This document shows positions 19,318 to 28,598 of a DNA stretch of 64,000 nt, piece after piece (position 1 is the first letter of the stretch; the number at the start of each line of letters is the position of its first letter). The notes beneath the pieces were generated by a model. That model had not been told where the DNA came from. It was given only the letters and a program-made list of their open reading frames with translations, and did no database searches. This stretch comes from UBA7985 sp038141425. GTDB taxonomy: Bacteria; Pseudomonadota; Alphaproteobacteria; UBA7985. Location: assembly GCA_038141425.1 (NCBI GenBank), contig JAYQIC010000010.1, positions 744,001 through 808,000 on the forward strand, given 5' to 3'. A program made the translations under genes and the position numbers.

Positions 19318-21162
19318 GGCGTCGCAATCTCGAACCAGAGATCGAAGCTGTCGTGCAGGGCCAGCCAGCGGTCGAACAGGGCCGCGTCGCCCTCGATCGC
19401 AACCTCGCCGGGCTGGCCGTTCATCCGCGCCTCCAGCGCTTCGCGGGTCGCCCTAACCCTGACGTCGGCTGCGTCGGCCTGCCCGCCCCCGATCCGCGCG
19501 AATTCGGTTTGTCGTGCGACCGATACCAGCACGCTGCCTTCGGGCAGTTGCAGCAGCAGGCTGAAGGCCTCACCCCGTGCACGCTCCGGGTTCAGGCGGA
19601 TGGCGTAGGCGTCCAGCCAGTCCTCGAGCGACAGGGTCGCGGCCAGCTCGGCGTTCCGGCCTCCGGCGGCGGGCAGTACTCTGACACCGTCTTCGAGTTC
19701 CTGCGCGCCGGCGAGGCAGATGTTGCGCTCGATCCCGCTCTCGGCACGATAGGCCATGTTGCGGTAAATCTCGCTGAGCAGCGCCCGGGTGTCCGGGCTC
19801 GGATCGCCGGCAAAGACCACGTGATTGAGCAGCGTCGCCGCCCATTGCAGGTCGTCCTGCTCCACGGCCTCGCGGGCGAGCTCCAGCACCCGCTGCTCTC
19901 CCCCAAGGCCTTGAGATAACGCGCGCCATCGGCCGCCGGCGGCAGCGGGTTGAGGTCGACCGGGCGGCCGTCGAAGGCGCCGTAGTACTTCTGATAAACC
20001 GCGCGGGCATTGAAATGCAGCATGCCGTAGTAACCCCGGACATGGAGGGCGTGCCGGGCAAAATCCGGCTCTTCAAGGGCCTGTCCGACCTCTTTGATCG
20101 TCATGCCATGGTTGGCCAGACGCAGGGTCTGGTCGTGGACGTATTTGTAGATATCCCGCTGTTCGAGCATGAACGTCTGCACCTGCGCCTGTCCCCAGAC
20201 CGGCCAGTTGTGAGAGTTGATCAGCGCCTGCGCCCGATCCCCGAAACGGGTCAGCGCCTCATCAATCACCCGAGCCCACAGGCGGGCATCGCGGACTTCG
20301 GCACCGCGCGGGGTCAGCAGGTTGTGCTGGGTCTGGGTGCAGACTTCAGCCATACACAGCACGCCGTGATCGGGCAGGAAAAAGGTGAACTCAGCGGGGG
20401 CTTCGGTGCCTGATCCCATCAGAAACTCGAAGGTGACCCCGTCGATGTTGACCGAACGGTCCTCGTCGCCAATCTCGATGGTCGGCTCGCGAAAGCCACG
20501 GTAGCCGCGCGCCACCGTCTTGCCGATCCCGCCGTCGACCAGCCCCTCCGGTCCGAACGGCAGGGCCAGCCCGAACTGATCGATGGCCCGGCGAGAGGTA
20601 TGGTTTCCGCCCAGCACGCCTTCGGCCGCAGCGTAGGCCATGAATTCTTCGGGAACGTAGATGGGGATGTCCTCCCCTTCGCCCACGACCCCGCCCAGAC
20701 CACCAAAATGGTCGGCGTGGGTGTGGGTCACCAGAACCGCGCTCACCGGTCGGTGACCAAGGGTGTCGTTGACCAGCTGGAGCGACGCCTGTGCGGTTTC
20801 GCGGGTCAGCAGCGGGTCGACGATGATCCAGCCGCTGGCCGCGGCGATGATGCTCATGTTGGCGTAGTCGGCCGCGCGCACCTGCCACAGGCCGTCGGTC
20901 ACCTCGAACAGTCCGCTGATCGCATTGAGCTGTGCATGACGCCAGAGCGCGGGGTTGGCGGTGTCGGGGCAGTCCTCCTGCAAGAATGCAAACCACGCCG
21001 GGTCCCACGCCTTGCCACCGTCGGGACGAAGGATACCGCCAGCCGGTAAATCGGCGAGTTTCCCCGCTGGGCCGCCTCGAGCATGGCCGGGTCTTCAAGG
21101 TTCAGTCGCTCACTGACCCGGGCGTTAAACTGCCGGGTGGAATTGTACACATGAACAGCCAT
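19314..21162 (-). CDS. MBL-fold alkyl sulfatase (second copy)
   Basis: About 615-residue alkylsulfatase of the SdsA1 type, here without a membrane anchor. Zinc motif VTHTHADHFGGLGG, later ALINSHNWPVWG, AEVCTQTQHNLLTPRGAEVRD, the dimerization stretch HDQTLRLANHGMTIKEVGQAL and a C-terminal SCP2-like domain ending LHDSFDLWFEIATP. Two frameshifts, near 21010 and near 19900, both bridged by clear homology. It cleaves alkyl sulfates to alcohol plus sulfate; the next gene (4-bp overlap) is an alcohol-oxidising GMC enzyme. The conserved 27-nt element (copy B) lies 38 bp upstream of the start. Confidence 0.82.
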
Positions 21163-21200
21163 TTTTGAGCACTTTCCTGAGCATGAACCGTTGACGCGAA

Positions 21201-21227
21201 AATAGCATGACGGTACATATATGACTA
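21201..21227 (-). promoter_or_regulatory. Probable MarR operator/promoter element, copy B
   Basis: On the minus strand it reads TAGTCATATATG, TACC, GTCATGC, TATT, matching copies A and C at all but a few positions. It faces the alkylsulfatase gene, ending 38 bp before its ATG at 21162. It lies between two divergent genes and may also affect the AhpD-like gene at 21314. Confidence 0.65.
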
Positions 21228-21313
21228 CACATATAATTTAGCTGGGTAACGGTTTCATGGCGGTGAAACCCGCAACCGCGCCCGGCACACAGAACAGCTA
21301 GAGGAGTTTTGAA

Positions 21314-21888
21314 ATGGCTGAACAGGGATACGAAAACCGTCAGGATTTCGAGATGGAACTCTGGCCCGAGCTCAGGGAGCGTTGGAACACCGTTCCTCAA
21401 ATTTGTCTTCGCCGGTCGCGAGGCGGACAAGGAGCTCAAGCAGCTGGTGTTTCTCGCCTCCAGTATGGCCAGCGGCTGCCGCCATTGTCAGAGCCATGGT
21501 GCCTTTCACCTGAACGTTCTCGGTGTGTCGGAAGAGAAGATCCTGTCCATCTGGAACCTTGAAGAGTCCGATCACTTCACGGACGCAGAGAAGGCCGCGC
21601 TCAACCTCGCAGTGTCGGCGGGGGCCTCCCCAACGCGACCGAGCCCCACCACTTCGCCGAGATGCGCAAGCACTTCACCGATATCCAGACCATTGAGATC
21701 ATGGCGGTTATTGCAGCGGGGGCTTCCTTAACCGCTGGAACGATACCATTGCGACCGTGACCGATCAGGAATCGGTCGATTTCGCTGAGAAGGTGCTGAG
21801 CAAAGTCGGCTGGGAAGCGGGTAAGCACCAGGGCGAAAGCCATGAACAACGTAAGGCTCACCCGCTGAACCTCGGCTGGACCAAATAG
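21314..21888 (+). CDS. AhpD-like / carboxymuconolactone decarboxylase family protein
   Basis: About 190-residue alkylhydroperoxidase-fold protein with the redox-active core SGCRHCQSHGAFHLNVLGVS (CxxC then His). N-terminus MAEQGYENRQDFEMELWPEL with GAGGAG upstream. Three frameshifts near 21392, 21630 and 21722; the sequence runs on through EMRKHFTDIQTIEIMAVIAAG and FLNRWNDTIATV to LNLGWTK and a stop at 21888. Members reduce peroxides or act as decarboxylases; the thioredoxin reductase gene 52 bp downstream favours a thiol-peroxidase role. This is inference. Confidence 0.72.
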
Positions 21889-21940
21889 CACCCAAGCCTA
21901 AGCCACCGACGGAAACGAACCTGAGAAGGACCCCTGCCCG

Positions 21941-22954
21941 ATGTCACAGTCGAACCACCGCCGCATGATCATTCTGGGCTCGGGCCCTGCGGGTTACACG
22001 GCCGCGGTCTACGCGGCCCGCGCGGCGCTCAAGCCTATGCTGCTGCAGGGGTTACAGCCCGGCGGGCAGTTGTCGATCACCACCGACGTGGAGAACTACC
22101 CCGGCTTTGCCGAAGCCATCCAGGGGCCGTGGCTGATGGAGCAAATGAAGGCCCAGGCCGAGAACGTCGGCACCGAGATGGTGTTCGACACCGTCGCGTC
22201 GGTGGATCTGGAAAACCGGCCCTTCACCCTGACCTGCGAGTCCGGTGCGGTCTGGACCTGCGACACTCTGGTGATCTGCACCGGGGCGCAAGCCAAGTGG
22301 CTGGGACTGGACAGCGAAGACGAATTCCGCGGCTTCGGCGTTTCCGCCTGCGCGACCTGTGACGGCTTCTTCTTCCGCGACCGCGAGGTCGCCGTTGTCG
22401 GCGGTGGCAACACAGCGGTCGAGGAAGCGCTGTACCTGACCAACCACGCCTCCAAGGTCACGCTGATCCACCGCCGCGACAGCCTGCGCTGCGAGAAGAT
22501 CCTCGAAGACCGCCTGCTGCAGAATCCCAAGATCGAGACCATCTGGGACAGCGAGGTGCAGACGATCAACGGCACCAGCGGCTTCCCAAAGGAAGTTACG
22601 GGCCTGACCCTGCGCAACCGCAAGACCGACGCTGTCAGCGAGCTGAAGATCGACGGCCTGTTCGTCGCCATCGGCCACGCACCGGCGACCGGTATCTTCA
22701 ACGACACGGGGCTGGAGATGGACGGCGGCTATCTGGTGACCGCGCCGGACAGCACCAAGACCAACATCCCGGGCGTGTTCGCCGCCGGTGACGTCACCGA
22801 CCACATTTACCGCCAGGCGGTGACCGCCGCCGGCATGGGCTGCATGGCCGCGCTGGAGGTCGAGAAGTACCTCGCCGCGCTCGACGTCGGCGAAACCCCG
22901 ACTGGAAAATCGCCGCCTGATGAACGGGGCCATGCGGCCCGCTGCGCCGCCTAA
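21941..22954 (+). CDS. trxB: Thioredoxin reductase
   Basis: Intact 337-residue flavoprotein (NADPH to thioredoxin). FAD motif ILGSGPAGYTAAVYAARA near residue 11, redox pair C137-A-T-C140 in SACATCDGFFF, NADPH motif VAVVGGGNTAVEEALYLT, and the C-terminal GVFAAGDVTDHIYRQAVTAAGMGCMAA. Length and motif order are standard, with a short C-terminal extension (ETPTGKSPPDERGHAARCAA). It follows the AhpD-like gene, so it could feed electrons to it through thioredoxin. Its last bases overlap the convergent OsmC gene. Confidence 0.95.
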   Translation: MSQSNHRRMIILGSGPAGYTAAVYAARAALKPMLLQGLQPGGQLSITTDVENYPGFAEAIQGPWLMEQMKAQAENVGTEMVFDTVASVDLENRPFTLTCESGAVWTCDTLVICTGAQAKWLGLDSEDEFRGFGVSACATCDGFFFRDREVAVVGGGNTAVEEALYLTNHASKVTLIHRRDSLRCEKILEDRLLQNPKIETIWDSEVQTINGTSGFPKEVTGLTLRNRKTDAVSELKIDGLFVAIGHAPATGIFNDTGLEMDGGYLVTAPDSTKTNIPGVFAAGDVTDHIYRQAVTAAGMGCMAALEVEKYLAALDVGETPTGKSPPDERGHAARCAA

Positions 22955-24132
22955 GTGCGGCGCACGCGCAGTTTGGTCTTGAGGTCCGTCTTGCAGAAGG
23001 CGTGCAGAAAACAGGTCTGCTCGGAGATATCGAGCATTTCCTGCGCCGTCTGATCAGACTAGCTGGTCTGCAGAAACACGTGGGTTTCGATCGGGTCCGC
23101 AGCGCCGGGCCTGCCGGTTGCGCCGGTGGCCCCGCCCAGACTGAAGTGCGTGGCCTGCACAATCCGATAGGATGGCAGATCGAGGTTCAGCATCGACACG
23201 AACCGGCCGAACTGGGTCATGAAGCAGAACCCGATCCCCGCGCTGATCAGCGCATTTGCGCTGGGTGCCCGACCATCCTCGGCACTGAGCAACCGGAATG
23301 AGGTTCCCCAGGGAGAGTACTGCATCTGATGCAGGCTGAGGATGCCATCGTCCCGCAGGGTGGCAATCGCACCAATGTTCAGCCTTCGGCTCTGATGATC
23401 ACTGAGCGACGAGGCCTGCGCCGAGGTGCCGTCGGCGACTTCTTTCTTAGGCGTCGGCCCGACCTTCTCCAGCAAGGCAAACCCTGAATCCACCGGGCTG
23501 GCGGCCTCGAAGCCAGCATCGGGGTCGGGTAAGTGCGGCGCGTCCAGTTCCAGCGCCCGGTCAGTGGTGAGGGGCGCGCCGTTCTTGGACAGCTTGAACA
23601 GGCTCTTCACCCGTCCACGCATCAGACCATTGAGCGGCGACGCGAAAGTGGCATCGAGCAGAAACTGATTGAGGGCTGCATCGTCGAGATCGCAGTCGAT
23701 TTCAATCAGCAGCTCTGGGTTTTCCGCGCCGCCAACCATGGTGCGGTCCCGCATGGAACCGTTCATGGTGTAGAAGTTATCGAGCTCCAGACGCAGATGT
23801 CGGATCTCCACGCCCCGCATCTGCCCCAGCGCCCGGATCTCGTTGGCGTAGCTCGCCGCCATGCCGCAGGACAGAAAGGCCAGAGGGCAGCACGCCGCGT
23901 CGTAGCCGTTGAGATAGGGCCCCTCGTCGCTGACGAAGCGCCAGGTCTCACCCGTCTTTGCCGAGCTGACGAGGGCTTCTTTCTGAAACCCGCTCAGGGA
24001 ACGAACGGCGGTGCGCAGCCCGTCGCCCAGCCGGTTGTCCGGCGCGCTGATGCCCAGCGCTGCGGCATTCCCGACGCGGAAGAAAGCGGGCTTGTCGCTC
24101 GCCGAGATTAGGTCCTGTCCGATGGCTTTCAT
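22951..24132 (-). CDS. Tandem-domain OsmC family protein
   Basis: About 393-residue protein with what look like two OsmC-type domains. The first holds CCPLAFLSCGMAASYANEI and VEIRHLRLELDNFY; the second holds YSPWGTSFRLLSAED, ALISAGIGFCFMTQFGRFV and, after a frameshift near 23058, AQEMLDISEQTCFLHAFCKTDL ending RVRRT at 22951. OsmC/Ohr proteins reduce organic hydroperoxides with paired cysteines; here a Cys is retained in each putative domain. The stop overlaps trxB end to end. The role in peroxide defence beside AhpD-like and TrxB is plausible but unproven. Confidence 0.65.
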
Positions 24133-24159
24133 GATGAGTTCTTCTCCCCTGCCCGTCGT

Positions 24160-25520
24160 CTATCCACCCACCAGCGTTTGCGGCAGGAACAGCGCGATCT
24201 GCGGGAACATCACCAAAAGGATCAGCAGAAACGCCATGGCGAACCAGAATGGCCAGATCCCGCGGAAGATGGTCCCCATGGAGACATCAGGCGCAATCGA
24301 TTTAACCACGAAAACGTTGATCCCGACGGGCGGGCTGATCATGCCCATCTCCAGCACGACCACAATAATGATCCCAAACCAGACCAGATCCCAGCCCATG
24401 CCCACGGCGATCGGAATCACCACCGGAATGGTCAGCACCAGCATGGCGATCCCTTCGAGGAACATGCCCAGAAACATGTAGATCAGAATGATGATCAGGA
24501 TCACACCGAGGCTGCCAATAGGCAGAGAGGTCATGAAGGTCACGATCTGCGCCGGCAACTCGGTCATCGCGAGAAACGGGATGAACACGTGTGCGCCAAT
24601 GATGATCAGGAACACGGTCGCCGGCGCGCTGAGGGTCTCCAGGATCACCGAGCGCATCTTTGACCAGCTAAGCGAGCGGCGCAGCAAGGCCACCACGAAG
24701 GTCAGAAATGCGCCGACGGCCGAGGCCTCTACCGGGGTGAAGAAGCCGGTGTACATACCGCCAATGGTCACCAAGACAATACCGATAATCGGCACGGCGA
24801 GGCGCAGGGACACCAGCCGCTCGCGGGTTGAAGCCTTTGGCCCGGGCGGGCCCAGTTCCGGTTTGCGCGCCACCACGACATAAATCGCAGCGATGAACAG
24901 CAGGGTGAGGATGATGCCCGGGATGATCCCCGCCATGAACAGCCGGCCGATCGATTGCTCGGTCAGGACGGCGTAAATGATCATGCCCGCCGACGGCGGA
25001 ATCAGGAAACCGAGAGTCCCCCGCCGCGACCGAACCCGTCGCCAGCCCATCGCCGTATTTGTATTTTTTCATCTCCGGCAGCGCGACACGTCCCATGGTC
25101 ACAGCAGAAGCGAGCGAGGAGCCCGGACAGCGCGGCAAAGCCCGCACAGGCGGCAATGGTGGCCGACGCCAGCCCGCCTCGGAGATGTCCGAGCCACCGA
25201 TAGGCAGTGTTGAACAGGTCACCCGAGAGCCCCGACGCTCCGGCGAGATTTCCCATCAGAACGAACATGGGAATCACCAGCAGGTTGTAGTTCGAGGCGG
25301 CGACGAAGGTCTCGCCCGACAGGTTGGAAAAGGCGATCTTCCAGCCGCGTGTCCAGGCCTGTTCACTGCCCATGCCCAGGTGCAGGAACTTGTTGGCATT
25401 TACGACCACGGTGCCGACGAAACCGACCCCCAGCATGGACAGAGCCACCGGCATCCGCAGGGCCAGCAGGCTGAACAGGGAAACGAGGCCGATGATGCCC
25501 AGAAGCGTCATGCTCATCAT
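24160..25520 (-). CDS. TRAP transporter large permease subunit (DctM type)
   Basis: About 452-residue membrane protein with some 12 hydrophobic segments, the large subunit of a tripartite ATP-independent periplasmic importer. Typical stretches: LALRMPVALSMLGVGFVG, PMFVLMGNLAGASGLSGDLFN, GTLGFLIPPSAGMIIYAVLTEQS, FFTPVEASAVGAFL, GMFLEGIAMLVLTIPVVIPIA, and LEMGMISPPVGINVFVVKSI. Two frameshifts, near 25110 and near 25020, are bridged by continuing homology. Its ATG overlaps the stop of the small subunit gene. Imports an organic acid with the solute-binding protein encoded upstream. Confidence 0.85.
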
Positions 25521-26055
25521 GATGTGTTCCGCCCGATATCAAGGCGCACGACCTTGCGGCCTTGCAGCAGTTCCCACACGTCGCGCACCAGCACGACGAC
25601 GTAGACCAAGACTGATACCCCCATCAGGTAGTAGAAGGGTTCGTACGAGATCATCAGCTGCTGGGTGGTTTCGCCAAAGCGCACCGCGGACTGGCCTGCG
25701 TGCCAAAGCCGCCAGGACATTACCAGCAGTAGGATGATGCACAGCAGCTTGATAACCGCGTGGGACCACTTGGCAAAGCTGCGGGACATGCGCGATTCAA
25801 GCACCTCAATTTCGATATGGGCGCCGGTGCGGGCGCCGAGCGGAATGGAGATGGCGACAATGGCGACGAGGGTGACAATCAGCACGTCTTCAGCACCCTT
25901 GATGGGGCTGTTCAGGGCCTTGCGCATGATCAGCACATTCCAGACGGAAAGCCCGGTCATGCCAGCGAGCGCGGCACCCCCAGCGTCAGCGAAAACGCGA
26001 CGAGAATGCGGTCAAGCCATTGAAACAGAATTGGCGGTTTTGTGTTCGGGTCCAT
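25517..26055 (-). CDS. TRAP transporter small permease subunit (DctQ type)
   Basis: About 179-residue protein with four hydrophobic segments (ILVAFSLTLGGAALAGMTGLSVWNV, VLIVTLVAIVAISIPLGA, HAVIKLLCIILLLVMSWRLW, YYLMGVSVLVYVVVLVRDVW). The N-terminus MDPNTKPPILFQWLDR starts at 26055; one G missing in the CTGGGGGTGCC run near 25977 breaks the frame. The motif GARTGAHIEIEVL is typical for DctQ. It overlaps the DctM gene by 4 bp and lies 113 bp after the solute-binding protein gene, with a strong hairpin between. Confidence 0.82.
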
Positions 26056-26119
26056 GGATCTTGGTCATTAATGCCCAAAGCGAAAGCAGCCCGCATAGGC
26101 ACTCTGGTTCATTGATGAA

Positions 26120-26158
26120 ACGGTGCGCACCGACCCGCTGCGGGTCGATACGCACCGT
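26120..26158 (-). terminator. Intercistronic hairpin between dctP-like and dctQ-like genes
   Basis: Extended inverted repeat ACGGTGCG-CAC-CGACCCG-CTG-CGGGTCG-ATA-CGCACCGT: an 8-bp and a 7-bp stem separated by a 3/3 internal loop, with a 3-nt terminal loop. It begins 11 bp after the dctP-like stop. Without a T run it is more likely an mRNA stabiliser or attenuator that keeps binding-protein levels above permease levels. Confidence 0.65.
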
Positions 26159-26168
26159 TGGCTCGGGT

Positions 26169-27172
26169 CTACTCGTTCATCATCGAGTAGATTTCTTCGG
26201 CATTGGTAATGCCGAGTTCTGCATAGTCAGCATAAATCTGGGCCATCCCTCGAGCACAGCAGCGTCGAGCTTCGCACGCTCCTCGTCGGTAACGACTTTC
26301 CATTCATACTTCATGTCGATGCTGTCCTTCATGCCGAGGAAGACCTTATCGGCATGGTCGAAAGACTGGGCCATCTTGAGTGACATGGGGAGGCCTGCGA
26401 TTTCATCGATGATCGCGCGATGCTCGTCAGACAGGCCTTCGTAGCGTTCCTTGTTCATGGCAACATAGAGAACCTGGAACGTCGCTGGAATATTCACGAC
26501 AACGTGGGTCGCGACATCCTCAAGGCTGAAAGGTGGCATCATGTTGTTGATCGACGACGTCAGGACATCGACGGTACCGGTGTCGAGGGCCGTGTACATG
26601 TCGTTGATTTCCATCATTACCGGCACGGCACCCAGCGCTTCAACAATCGGCGAGGTCGATGGCGCGAACGGCACAAGCTTGGCGCCCTTGAGGCCTTCCA
26701 GCGTGGAAATATCGCGGTTACCAACCCAGGCGCTGCCGGCAACACTGCCCACGGCCAGAACCTTTACCTCTGACCATTCATCGGCCATGTACTCGTCGAA
26801 CACGCGCCAGATACGCTCCGTCGACTCTACGGCGGTGTTCGCCTTGCCGGGCAGGATGCCGAGCATGGTCTTCGGGAACAAGGTCGGTGTGTAAGCCGCA
26901 ACACCCAGGGTGATGTCACCCACGCCTTCGACGGCACGCTTGTACTGCTGGCCCGGGCCTGCGCCCAGCTGACCGGCAGGGTACAGTTTCATGGTCAGGG
27001 ATCCGCCTGACCGTTTTTCAATCTCTTCACCAAACCACTTGAACATGATTTCGTTGGTTTCATGGTTTGGCGGCACAAACGTCGCGACGCTAAGTTCCTC
27101 GGCCTGCGCAATACCGGCAGATAGCACGGCAACACTGGCTGCGATCAGCTTAACCTTGAGTTGGCTGAACAT
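26169..27172 (-). CDS. TRAP transporter solute-binding protein (DctP family)
   Basis: About 334-residue periplasmic receptor. Signal peptide MFSQLKVKLIAASVAVLSAGIAQA, then EELSVATFVPPNHETNEIMFKWFGEEIEKRSGG, YPAGQLGAGPGQQYKRAVEGVGDI, the conserved GLKGAKL, MEINDMYTALDTGTVDVLTSSI and FQVLYVAMNKERYEGL. A frameshift near 26250 replaces the true tail MAQIYADYAELGITNAEEIY (stop 26169). The ligand is probably a carboxylate. It heads a dctPQM operon; the divergent GntR gene and four GGGATCCC-type boxes upstream suggest GntR control. Confidence 0.88.
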
Positions 27173-27574
27173 TCTATTTCCTCCACAAATTTCTGCATCC
27201 GTTAATCAGCTTTCTGGATCCCAAAACAGGCTTAAACAGCCGCTTTGAACCTCCTCATCCATGCTGATTGCCTAATTTGGATCCTATAATGAAACATTTC
27301 GCAAGAAAAACATGATATTTTGTGATGAAAAAGGTATTTTAGGATCCCAACCAATAGTATTTTGGGATCCCAAATGATAAGAAATGCTCTGTGACCCGCC
27401 GTGCCGGACAAATCCATGCGAAGAGTCGCATTCGATGCCGACCAGCTCGGGCGATTGGCCCGACCGCTCGAAACTCACTGGCGAGAGCGCCATTGATTGT
27501 AGTCGTCGTCAGGGCTGAACCCGACTGGCGGCATCGTCTTGACTTTGAAAGGCTTGCTGACAAGGTACGACACT
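27173..27574. other. Divergent intergenic region, AT-richer, with four palindromic boxes
   Basis: The 402-bp space between the dctP-like and gntR genes holds no convincing gene. It contains four GGATCC-centred boxes (see regulatory entry) and AT-rich stretches that could hold promoters for both directions. Confidence 0.6.
27214..27375. promoter_or_regulatory. Four GGGATCCC-type boxes, probable GntR operators
   Basis: Boxes: CTGGATCCCAAAA (27214), TTTGGATCCTA (27277), TTTTAGGATCCCAA (27337) and the perfect palindrome TTTGGGATCCCAAA (27361-27374). Their dyad form and AT flanks fit FCD-subfamily GntR sites, and they sit between gntR and the TRAP operon. Binding by this GntR is inference from position. 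Confidence 0.6.
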
Positions 27575-28261
27575 ATGGAATCGATTGACGCCGAACTGGC
27601 GACCAAAATCCGAAACGACATTCTCCACGGCGCCTACGCCGAAGGTGAACGCCTGTCGGAAGCAAAGCTGTGCGACACCCATCAGGTCTCGAGAACGCCA
27701 ATCCGCCTCGCGCTGCGTATCCTCGAACGGGAAAGCCTGGTCCGCCGCAGCGACGGCCGCGGCTATTTTGTGCAGAGCCCGACGGTCTCTGACATCATTC
27801 AGGCCGTGCAGGTCCGCGGGCATCTGGAAAGCCTTGCCATCCGACTGATGGCGCAGTCACCGGACCGCCATAAATATCTGCCGCAGATGGCCGACGCGAT
27901 CGACACGATCGAGTCACTGACCAGCCTCGGTCGGTTGGATGACGATATCCGCTGGCAGATGCAGGCCGCCAACAAAGCCTTCCACGGGGCGATCCTGGAA
28001 GGCTGCGCAAACGACTACATCGGTTACACTTGCGCCCAGATCAGCCACCTACCCATGCTTGAAGTCGGTTCGATGGTGTTTGACCGGGGGGTGTTGTCCT
28101 CACCCGATCAGATGAAGCGGGGGCTGTTCCGCTCCAGTTGGGCAATGCCCAGCACAAGGTCATGCTCGAAGCGGTGGAAAAAGGGTGATGCAGTCCGCGC
28201 CGAAGGCGTCATGCAGGAACACTCACACACGATGATAGAATACATTCAGATGTTCGAGTAG
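27575..28261 (+). CDS. GntR family regulator, FCD subfamily
   Basis: About 228-residue repressor or activator with N-terminal winged helix (IRNDILHGAYAEGERLSEAKLCDTHQVSRTPIRLALRILERESLV) and an all-helical FCD ligand domain (VRGHLESLAIRLM, NKAFHGAILEGCANDY) that normally binds a carboxylate with a metal. Start at ATG 27575; an upstream in-frame ATG adds 12 atypical residues. The frame is displaced between about 28133 and 28187 and then returns: LQLGNAQHKVMLEAVEK is read instead in another frame, which implies two compensating indels. It is divergent from the DctPQM transporter and probably senses its substrate. Confidence 0.88.
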   Translation: MESIDAELATKIRNDILHGAYAEGERLSEAKLCDTHQVSRTPIRLALRILERESLVRRSDGRGYFVQSPTVSDIIQAVQVRGHLESLAIRLMAQSPDRHKYLPQMADAIDTIESLTSLGRLDDDIRWQMQAANKAFHGAILEGCANDYIGYTCAQISHLPMLEVGSMVFDRGVLSSPDQMKRGLFRSSWAMPSTRSCSKRWKKGDAVRAEGVMQEHSHTMIEYIQMFE

Positions 28262-28598
28262 CGCGAGAATGGCCTGACGGTTTCCGACCTCATCTCCTAC
28301 TCCAGCCTCACCCACGACGCGACGGCACAGCCCAATCAGGATCCCAAAATAGCAATTTAAGGCACTTATTGCCAGTTTTTGGGCGTGAATAGCTTGCAAT
28401 GGGATCCCGTGATGTGAAACTACTCGATGACGTAGTGTTGGTTTTGGCCGCTGCAAAGACGTTCGCTTTGCCGGGCGTGAGTGTCACTTTCTGGCGCTTC
28501 TGACCTGGCAATTTCACGACTTTCTTCACGACTGCCCCACGCGGGCAGCCCGGGCCGAAACGCGTTTAAAATGCAGGCTGCCCAAGGAGAACAGGCCC
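28262..28598. other. Intergenic region between gntR and GST-D
   Basis: The 337-bp gap has no convincing gene. It holds two more GGATCCC boxes (CAGGATCCCAAAAT at 28338 and AATGGGATCCCGTG at 28398) in an AT-richer setting, and short frames of 35-70 codons without recognisable features. Confidence 0.5.
28337..28411. promoter_or_regulatory. Two GGATCCC boxes upstream of the GST/ALDH/SDR operon
   Basis: CAGGATCCCAAAAT (28338-28351) and AATGGGATCCCGTG (28398-28411). They repeat the palindrome found upstream of gntR and lie before the gene cluster that starts at 28599, suggesting that the same regulator controls it. Confidence 0.5.

Noticed and set aside
28308..28529. Minus-strand frame of 73 codons beginning MKKVVKLPGQ
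   Set aside because: It runs through the two GGATCCC boxes and has no domain features; treated as chance.
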